From: Anaerolineales bacterium
Lineage (GTDB): Bacteria > Chloroflexota > Anaerolineae > 4572-78 > J111
DNA length: 18,796 bases
Direction: 5' to 3'
Assembly (NCBI GenBank): GCA_020634935.1
Contig: JACKAT010000076.1
Location: 1 to 18,796 of the forward strand
Shown: in pieces, positions 13,842 to 18,796 of the stretch
How positions within the stretch are numbered: position 1 is the stretch's first letter
Layout of the letters: every line of letters begins with the position of its first letter
The notes under the pieces: generated by a model
Seen by the model: only the letters and a program-made list of their open reading frames with translations
Databases searched by the model: none
What the model was told of the DNA's origin: nothing
Program-made: the position numbers and the translations under genes

Positions 13842-15731
13842 TTAAAAGAAATAGCGCTCTTGGGCCCGATGTTCCTCCCACTCTTCACGGGCGGCGCGGA
13901 CGGTGTCGATCTCGCTGACTTCGGCGACCGGCACATCCCACCAGCTTTCGTAGCCCGGCACGCCGACGTAGCGGTCGTTGCGGATATAGATGACGGTGGT
14001 GTGGTCGATGCTCTGGGCCGTTGCGAGCGCCGTCACAAACTCGGCCCGCGTCTCACATTCGATGACGTGTGCGCCCAAACTGCGGGCATTGGCCGGCAGG
14101 TCGAGCGGCAGCGGCTCGGCCGCCTTGACCGTGTCATCCGGCAGGCGGTTGGCCTGGGGAAAGGCATAGCGCGTGCCAAAGCCCTGGCCCCCCAGCGACC
14201 GGCTCAGCGCCCCGATGCTCTTGTAACCGTCGTTGTCCAGTAAGACAATGGTCAGCTTGTAGCCCTCCTGAATGGAGGTGAGGATATCGGCCGACAGCAT
14301 CAGATAGCTGCCGTCGCCGACCATGACGTAGACCTCGCGGTCGGGGTCGGCCATTTTGATGCCCAGGCCGCCGGCAATCTCGTAGCCCATACAACTGTAG
14401 CCGTACTCCAGATGATACTGTTTGGGATGGCGGCTGCGCCACAGCTTGTGCAGGTCGCCGGGCAGGCTGCCGGCCGCACAGACCATCACCGCCTCCGGGT
14501 CGCCTTCATCATTGACCGCGCCAATCAGTTCCCCTTGGCTAACCAGCGGTTCGTGGCGGATGTCGTAGATGCGTTGAACTTCGGCTTCCCACTCGTCGTG
14601 CAACTGTTTGGCTTCCAACTGATAACTGGCCGCCGTTTGGTGGCCGTTGAGCAGGCTCGAGCCTAAGTGGGCCAACAACTCTTCCAGCGTCGCTTTGGCA
14701 TCGCCGACCAAGGGCAGGGCCGCGTGCTTGAAAGCATCGAACTCGACCACGTTGATATTGATGAAACGCACGTCGGGGTTCTGGAACGCGGTTTTGCTGG
14801 CGGTGGTGAAATCGCTGTAGCGGGTGCCGATGCCGATGACCAGGTCGGCCTCCTTGGCCAGCCGGTTGGCGGCCAGCGTGCCGGTCGCCCCGACCGCACC
14901 CATACACAGCGGGTGGTCATAGCGCAAGCTGCCCTTGCCGGCCATCGTCTCCCCGACCGGAATGCCGCTCTCCTCGACAAATTGGCGCAGGGACTCGGTG
15001 GCTTCGCTGTAGATGACGCCGCCGCCGGCCACAATCAGCGGGCGTTGACTGGCCCGGATCCAGGTCGCGGCCTGTTCCAGGCTGGCCCGATCCGGCCGGT
15101 TGCGGGCCACGTGCCAGACCCGCTGGTGGAAGAAAGCGGTCGGGAAATCGAAGGCCTCGGCCTGGACATCCTGAGGTAGGGCCAGAGTGACCGCCCCGGT
15201 CTCGGCCGGACTGGTCAGCACTCGCAGCGCCTCCGGCAGCGACAGCAAGATCTGCTCCGGCCGGTTGATGCGATCCCAGTAGCGGCTGATCGGTTTGAAG
15301 CAGTCATTGACCGAGATATCCTGACTGTAGCTGGACTCCAACTGCTGCAAGACGGGGGCGACATTGCGCCGGGCGAAGATATCGCCGGGCAGGAGCAGCA
15401 CCGGCAGGCGGTTGATGGTCGCCCCGGCGGCGGCGGTGATCATATTGGTCGCGCCCGGCCCAATCGAGGTGGTGCAGACCAGGGTTTGCAGCCGGTTCTT
15501 TATTTTGGCGTAGGCAGCAGCGGTGTGGACCATGGCCTGCTCATTGCGGGTTTGGTAGTAGCGAAAGTCGGGATACTGCTGCAAAGCCTGGCCAATGCCG
15601 GCCACATTGCCGTGACCAAAGATGCCGAAGCAGCCGGCAAAGAAGGGCTGCTCGATGCCGTCCCGTTCGACGTATTGGTTCTTTAGAAATTGAATGATCG
15701 CTTGCGCGGTCGTTAAACGTTGGGTTGTCAT
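13842..15731 (-). CDS. iolD: 3D-(3,5/4)-trihydroxycyclohexane-1,2-dione hydrolase
   Basis: This 629-residue thiamine-diphosphate enzyme opens the cyclic dione formed from inositol to give 5-deoxyglucuronate. The N-terminal ThDP domain has CFGIFGHGNVAGIGQAL and the activating glutamate E64 in YYQTRNEQAM. SIGPGATNMITAAAGA follows. The C-terminal ThDP-binding motif is G472-D473-G474 (VGDGSYLML) with N500 in LLDNDGYKSIG, a spacing typical of the superfamily. The substrate-specific start (LTTAQAIIQFLKNQYVERDG) matches IolD rather than acetolactate synthase. The length agrees with IolD. Start ATG 15731 has GGAGGG 5 nt upstream. iolC ends only 14 nt before it, so the two are translated from one message. 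The 236-nt gap to iolA contains hairpins. Confidence 0.95.
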   Translation of the reverse strand: MTTQRLTTAQAIIQFLKNQYVERDGIEQPFFAGCFGIFGHGNVAGIGQALQQYPDFRYYQTRNEQAMVHTAAAYAKIKNRLQTLVCTTSIGPGATNMITAAAGATINRLPVLLLPGDIFARRNVAPVLQQLESSYSQDISVNDCFKPISRYWDRINRPEQILLSLPEALRVLTSPAETGAVTLALPQDVQAEAFDFPTAFFHQRVWHVARNRPDRASLEQAATWIRASQRPLIVAGGGVIYSEATESLRQFVEESGIPVGETMAGKGSLRYDHPLCMGAVGATGTLAANRLAKEADLVIGIGTRYSDFTTASKTAFQNPDVRFININVVEFDAFKHAALPLVGDAKATLEELLAHLGSSLLNGHQTAASYQLEAKQLHDEWEAEVQRIYDIRHEPLVSQGELIGAVNDEGDPEAVMVCAAGSLPGDLHKLWRSRHPKQYHLEYGYSCMGYEIAGGLGIKMADPDREVYVMVGDGSYLMLSADILTSIQEGYKLTIVLLDNDGYKSIGALSRSLGGQGFGTRYAFPQANRLPDDTVKAAEPLPLDLPANARSLGAHVIECETRAEFVTALATAQSIDHTTVIYIRNDRYVGVPGYESWWDVPVAEVSEIDTVRAAREEWEEHRAQERYFF

Positions 15732-15745
15732 TGTCCCTCCATTGC

Positions 15746-16771
15746 TTAAAATCCACCTTTGCTATCCACAAAGGCCATCACTTCATCATAAGTGGGGGTA
15801 AAGTTGGCGCAGCCGTGCTGGGTGACGACAATCGCCCCGCAGGCATTGCCCAGTCGAGCCGACTTGTACCAACCCCAGCCTTTGACGTGACCGTAGAGAA
15901 ATCCTGCCCCAAAGGCATCGCCTGCACCGAGGATGTTGTAGACCTCGACCGGAAAGCCCGGCGCGTCGATTTGCTCGATGCTACCGTCATCGTGCTTGAG
16001 GTGGACTCGCACACCCTCTTCGCCCCGTTTTTGCAGCAGGGCGGTGGGCCCCATTTCGAGCATCGTGGCAATGGCGGCATCGATGTCGCCGCTGACCCGG
16101 GTATCCGATATCTGCGAGTGGGTCAGCGACATCTGGCTGGTATCGGTTAGCATGGCCGCGTTGATCTCATCCTCGGTGCCGATGGCGATATCGACCAGTC
16201 GCAGGGCCGAGCGCAGGGCCACCCCAAAGGCGCGGGGGTCGTGCCACTGGTCAGGTCGAAAGTCGATGTCGAGGACGACCTCGCTGCCGGCTTGTTTGGC
16301 CAGTTCCGCCCCAAACAACGTCGCGCTGCGGCTCGGTTCTTTGCTGAGGTTGGTGCCGGCAAACTGGAAGACCCGACTTTGGGCGACCGGGGCAGCCAGC
16401 ACATCGTCGATAGTCAGCTCGATATCGGCGCAGTTGTCACGGTAGTAGACCAGCGGAAACTTGTCCGGCGGCTCGATGCCCAGGATAACGGCGCTGGTGC
16501 GATGGCCCGGCTTGCGCGGGCTGAACTGGGTTTCGACCCCTTCTTGCTGAAGGAAGTGTTGGATGAAATCGCCGACCGGGTCTTGGCCCAGGCCGGTCAG
16601 CAAGGCGGTCTTCAAGCCCAGTCGTCGCGCGCCCACACTAATGTTGGTCGGCGAGCCGCCGACATAGGCGGCGAAACTTTTGATATCCACAAAGGGCGCA
16701 CCGACATCGTTGGCGTACAGGTCGATAGATGAGCGGCCCATGTGCAGCGAATCGTACAGGTATTCAGGCAT
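15746..16771 (-). CDS. iolC: 5-dehydro-2-deoxygluconokinase (PfkB family)
   Basis: This 341-residue sugar kinase phosphorylates 2-deoxy-5-keto-D-gluconate with ATP in the inositol pathway. The N-terminal substrate motif is AYVGGSPTNISVGARRLG (about 35-52). The PfkB signature is NILGAGDAFGAGFLYG, with catalytic base D285. IGTEDEINAA (about 197-206) and LLQKRGEEG are family-typical. The protein ends soon after the signature (…DEVMAFVDSKGGF), so the C-terminal aldolase-like DUF2090 extension found in some IolC proteins is absent. Start ATG 16771 has GGAGG 9 nt upstream. The gene is 14 nt from iolD. Upstream lies a 451-nt repeat-rich gap to iolB, so iolC may have its own promoter there; none is obvious. 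Confidence 0.93.
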   Translation of the reverse strand: MPEYLYDSLHMGRSSIDLYANDVGAPFVDIKSFAAYVGGSPTNISVGARRLGLKTALLTGLGQDPVGDFIQHFLQQEGVETQFSPRKPGHRTSAVILGIEPPDKFPLVYYRDNCADIELTIDDVLAAPVAQSRVFQFAGTNLSKEPSRSATLFGAELAKQAGSEVVLDIDFRPDQWHDPRAFGVALRSALRLVDIAIGTEDEINAAMLTDTSQMSLTHSQISDTRVSGDIDAAIATMLEMGPTALLQKRGEEGVRVHLKHDDGSIEQIDAPGFPVEVYNILGAGDAFGAGFLYGHVKGWGWYKSARLGNACGAIVVTQHGCANFTPTYDEVMAFVDSKGGF

Positions 16772-16790
16772 GGGTGGTTGCCTCCAACGA

Positions 16791-16814
16791 TAGTACGTAG
16801 TGCGTAGTATGTAG
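16791..16814. repeat. Period-7 tandem repeat (TAGTRYG)
   Basis: The heptads tagtacg, tagtgcg and tagtatg follow each other from 16791 to 16811, then a partial tag. It lies 20 bp upstream of the iolC start. Confidence 0.7.
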
Positions 16815-16876
16815 CGGCTTATTTATCGGAGATAAGATTTGTTTCATAAGCAATAGCCTCCTCTAAAAATAAAGGC

Positions 16877-16925
16877 TCGTAGTAATCGCTTTAGCGATGC
16901 TGTAGCCCTAAAGGGCTTACTACGA
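16877..16925. repeat. 49-bp three-way-junction (cloverleaf-like) repeat element
   Basis: The outer stem tcgtagtaa/ttactacga (16877-16885 with 16917-16925) encloses two perfect 6-bp hairpins: atcgct-tt-agcgat (16885-16898) and agccct-aa-agggct (16904-16917). Every base but a short linker is in a stem, so either strand can fold the same way. This design is typical of dispersed palindromic elements. Confidence 0.8.
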
Positions 16926-16953
16926 ACGAAAGCACGATTTTCATTCTTGTAAC

Positions 16954-17094
16954 TGCCCTGATCAACATCGTGATCGCCTCTTGCAGCGGACGACATGCCC
17001 CGATCACGATCGTGATCGCCTCTTGCACCGCGCGACATGCCCTGATCACGATCGTGATCACCTCTTGCAGCGGACGACATGCCCTGATCACGAT
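16954..17094. repeat. 42-bp tandem repeat array with internal 18-bp palindromes
   Basis: There are three full units (16954-16995, 16996-17037, 17038-17079) and a 15-bp partial fourth. Each carries a palindromic core: tgatcacgatcgtgatca in unit 3 (17043-17060), cgatcacgatcgtgatcg in unit 2 (17001-17018), and a degraded version in unit 1 (16959-16976). Units 2 and 3 differ in the outer base pair at both ends together, so both remain perfect palindromes. The unit length is a multiple of three, so reading frames stay open across it by default. Confidence 0.9.
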
Positions 17095-17192
17095 GATGGC
17101 TATACCCGTTCGTCGGTGATTTCTGACCGGGTACTTACCGGCCAATCTTGATTATTTACAATTTGTCCACACTCTACATCCTATATCCCACC

Positions 17193-17220
17193 CTTCATCC
17201 CTCATCATTCATCCTTCATC
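17193..17220. repeat. Period-7 tandem repeat (NNTCATC) at the iolB 3' end
   Basis: The heptads cttcatc, cctcatc, attcatc and cttcatc are contiguous and end 2 bp before the iolB stop codon. They are low-complexity and not coding. Confidence 0.7.
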
Positions 17221-17222
17221 AT

Positions 17223-18107
17223 TTAGTAGAGCGGCAGCCGCTCATCGACCCCCTGGTAATGCTCTTTAACCCACGTGAAGTGCGGATCGTCCTGATTGGC
17301 CAGACTTTGGGCGCTGCCGGCCAGGACATTGAGGTAGTAGGTGGTGTAGCCGGGGGCGCTGACGACCGGATGATAGCCTTCGGGGATGAGTACGGCGGTG
17401 TTATTTTCGGCTCGCACCAGGACGTCGATGGGCTGGCCGGCCTGCTGGAGCGGCGAGTTTTCATCGGTGTAGACCCGCTGGTAGGCGTAGCCTTCCGGTT
17501 TGTCGATTTTGTAGAAGTAGACCTCCTCCAAATCGGCTTCGATCAGGTGACCGGCGTCATCCTCGATGTGGACATCGTGTTTGTGGGGCGGGTAGCTGCT
17601 CCAGTTGCCGCTGGGGGTGTAGACCTCGACCAAGACCAGTCGGTGGACCGGTGAACCAGGCGGCAGCAAATCGTTGATTTGACGGCTGACGTTATCGCCG
17701 CCGCGGATGCCGGTCGGTACGTCCTCGGGCCGGATGAGCCAGGGATCATGATCCTCATCGGTTGGCACCCAAGTGACGGCGAACTCGCTGTCGCGCTCGG
17801 CCCGCACGGTGAAGTTGGTCTGGCGGGGTAGGTAGAGGGCAGCGGCAGCGCTGGTAAAGATGTTCTCCCGTTCGAGGCCGCGCCACTCGCCCCGATTTGA
17901 GTCGACGGCGATGTTGCCGGTCAGGATGACAATGGCCAGTTCGTTGTCGCCGCTGCTGAAGGACCACGTTTTACCGGTGGCTAACTGCCGTACCTGGAAG
18001 GATATGTAATCCCAACCGGCCTGTTCGGGTGTGACCGATAGGATTAAGTCGGGGTCAGCCGGATCGCTGGTAGAGCGGACTAACATATTTTCTATGGTGT
18101 ATTGCAT
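17223..18107 (-). CDS. iolB: 5-deoxy-glucuronate isomerase
   Basis: This 294-residue cupin-type isomerase converts 5-deoxy-D-glucuronate to 2-deoxy-5-keto-D-gluconate. The C-terminal cupin has the metal ligands in YPPHKHDVH (H175, H177) followed by LEEVYFYK, which holds the usual glutamate (about 194-195). The middle region has GNIAVDS and RAERDSEFAVTWVPT. The length is close to the usual 270-ish residues of IolB. Start ATG 18107 has AGGAG 7 nt upstream. It is the most upstream iol gene in the window apart from the dioxygenase gene, which is 92 nt before it. The 451-nt gap to iolC is the largest break in the cluster. Confidence 0.93.
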   Translation of the reverse strand: MQYTIENMLVRSTSDPADPDLILSVTPEQAGWDYISFQVRQLATGKTWSFSSGDNELAIVILTGNIAVDSNRGEWRGLERENIFTSAAAALYLPRQTNFTVRAERDSEFAVTWVPTDEDHDPWLIRPEDVPTGIRGGDNVSRQINDLLPPGSPVHRLVLVEVYTPSGNWSSYPPHKHDVHIEDDAGHLIEADLEEVYFYKIDKPEGYAYQRVYTDENSPLQQAGQPIDVLVRAENNTAVLIPEGYHPVVSAPGYTTYYLNVLAGSAQSLANQDDPHFTWVKEHYQGVDERLPLY

Positions 18108-18122
18108 AAAAATTCTCCTGTT

Positions 18123-18157
18123 GATGATAGTAATGATGGTGAGTAGGTGCTATCATC
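18123..18157. repeat. Short inverted repeat between the dioxygenase gene and iolB
   Basis: The arms gatgatag (18123-18130) and ctatcatc (18150-18157) are perfect over 8 bp with a 19-nt spacer. They lie 16 nt upstream of the iolB start and could be an operator half-site pair or a leader hairpin. Confidence 0.35.
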
Positions 18158-18199
18158 TTTCACACCCTTGTGAGACGTAGCAGTTAAAAAGCAAAAGGG

Positions 18200-18796
18200 T
18201 TAAGCCTGACGACGCTGCGCATATTGATCCAGTTCTTGTTTAAGCTGAGGCCAGGTCAAATGTTCTCGTAAAGCCTGATGGACTAACTTCTGGGCCGTCA
18301 CCGGGACATTGCCCCCCAGCGGCGGATCGGAGTCGAGGTTGGTGGGAAATGAGTATCCATCGGCCAGGGCGGCTATTGTATCTTGGATAGCGCGGGCTGA
18401 AATGGCTTCGGCTTTTACCTTTTCAAGCAGGATGGGGTACACCTTTTCGATCATTGCGAAGCGATTGACGATTTCCATTGGTCGGCCAAAGGCGGATGAA
18501 ATTTGCACCAGGTTGGCGATGCGGTCGGTGTTTGATACGTTGGTACCGGCTCCGTGAAACAGAGCAGGACTAAAGAAAACGGCATCGCCTTTTTGGAAGG
18601 GGATTTGCACTTTGTGTTCATCGAAATAAGCGGCAAAGTCGTCATCGTGGAAGGTGAGATACCCGGCGGGATATTGCTGCGAAAAAGGTAGGAACAAGGT
18701 TGGTCCGGACTCTAGCGGCATATCGCCGTGGGCGATAGCGCCTTGTAGGGTGAGATACTGGGACATCATTTGGGTATGTACCGGAAATTGGGCTGT
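18200..18796 (-). CDS. Phytanoyl-CoA dioxygenase (PhyH)-family protein, N-terminus cut by the window
   Basis: The frame runs open to the window edge, with nine codons (TAQFPVHTQ) upstream of the first Met at 18769, so only the last 198 residues are present. GDMPLESGPTLFLPFSQQYP matches the PhyH segment after the iron-binding HxD, with 'GPTLFLP' as the usual Gly-Pro-Leu-x-x-x-Pro. KGDAVFFSPALFHGAGTNVS holds the distal histidine, and the Arg in NTDRIANLVQ fits the 2-oxoglutarate-binding position. It is thus an Fe(II)/2-oxoglutarate oxygenase of unknown substrate. It lies 92 nt upstream of iolB on the same strand, so it may be part of the inositol transcript. A role on a cyclitol or its methylated form is inference only. 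Confidence 0.8.
   Translation of the reverse strand, partial: TAQFPVHTQMMSQYLTLQGAIAHGDMPLESGPTLFLPFSQQYPAGYLTFHDDDFAAYFDEHKVQIPFQKGDAVFFSPALFHGAGTNVSNTDRIANLVQISSAFGRPMEIVNRFAMIEKVYPILLEKVKAEAISARAIQDTIAALADGYSFPTNLDSDPPLGGNVPVTAQKLVHQALREHLTWPQLKQELDQYAQRRQA

Larger units (their letters stand above)
16772..17222. other. 451-nt non-coding, repeat-rich gap between iolB and iolC
   Basis: No convincing gene is present. The gap holds, from iolC outward, a period-7 repeat (16791-16814), a three-way-junction element (16877-16925), a 42-bp tandem repeat array (16954-17094), a short TACCCG/CGGGTA inverted pair (17103-17108 with 17128-17133), an AT-rich stretch and a second period-7 repeat (17193-17220). 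It is the leader of iolC, so promoter or operator functions are plausible but not demonstrated. Confidence 0.7.

Noticed and set aside
16844..17080. Minus-strand reading frame with a 14-residue repeat (MSSAARGDHDRDQG)
   Set aside because: It follows from the 42-bp DNA repeat, whose length is divisible by three, so all frames stay open across it. A second frame there is open as well, and there is no properly spaced Shine-Dalgarno.
16954..17094. CRISPR array
   Set aside because: The units are contiguous 42-bp tandem repeats with no variable spacers, and no cas genes are nearby.

Overview
The window joins two unrelated blocks. Positions 1-9340 are a mobile, defence-type accessory region, mostly on the plus strand. 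Positions 11011-18796 are a myo-inositol catabolic cluster, all on the minus strand. A complete IS66-family insertion sequence (9505-10983) lies at the boundary. The host cannot be named from sequence alone. GC-rich metabolic genes with clear AGGAG/GGAGG ribosome binding sites, heptameric intergenic repeats, a three-way-junction repeat and a LacD-type aldolase in an iol cluster would all suit a Chloroflexota-like environmental bacterium, but this is a weak inference.

Defence block. The window opens in the 3' end of an HNH (DUF262/GmrSD-like) nuclease gene, followed by a small membrane-anchored protein. Next come the core genes of a DISARM anti-phage system: drmA (SF2 helicase, 837-4196), drmB (DUF1998 protein, 4189-6054, overlapping drmA by 8 nt) and drmC (phospholipase-D fold, 6892-7695). 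A 239-residue protein with a clear E...D...ExK nuclease signature sits between drmB and drmC (6140-6859). It has its own Shine-Dalgarno and a visibly lower GC content than drmA and drmB. It is the best candidate here for an undescribed component. No DNA methyltransferase and no drmD or drmE gene is visible; they may lie upstream of the window. A serine recombinase follows drmC behind an AT-rich leader.

Junction. Positions 8515-9504 hold a small unknown minus-strand gene coupled to a truncated gene remnant, a small WGR-like gene ending in a perfect 25-bp palindrome, and a short decayed reading frame. The single-gene IS66 element follows, with 14-bp imperfect terminal inverted repeats and an exact 8-bp target duplication (caaaattt).

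Inositol block. Transcription runs right to left: a PhyH-type dioxygenase (partial), iolB, iolC, iolD, iolA and a LacD-like class I aldolase. In the known pathway, IolD opens the trione ring, IolB isomerises the product, IolC phosphorylates it, an aldolase cleaves it to dihydroxyacetone phosphate and malonate semialdehyde, and IolA makes acetyl-CoA. IolC here lacks the C-terminal aldolase-like (DUF2090) extension and no class II IolJ is seen, so the LacD-like protein probably fills the aldolase step. iolG, iolE and a transporter are not in the window.

The iol intergenic regions are rich in repeats. They include period-7 tandem repeats at three places, an 18-bp perfect stem, a three-way-junction element, and a 42-bp tandem repeat whose central 18-bp palindrome shows a paired, palindrome-preserving change between copies.
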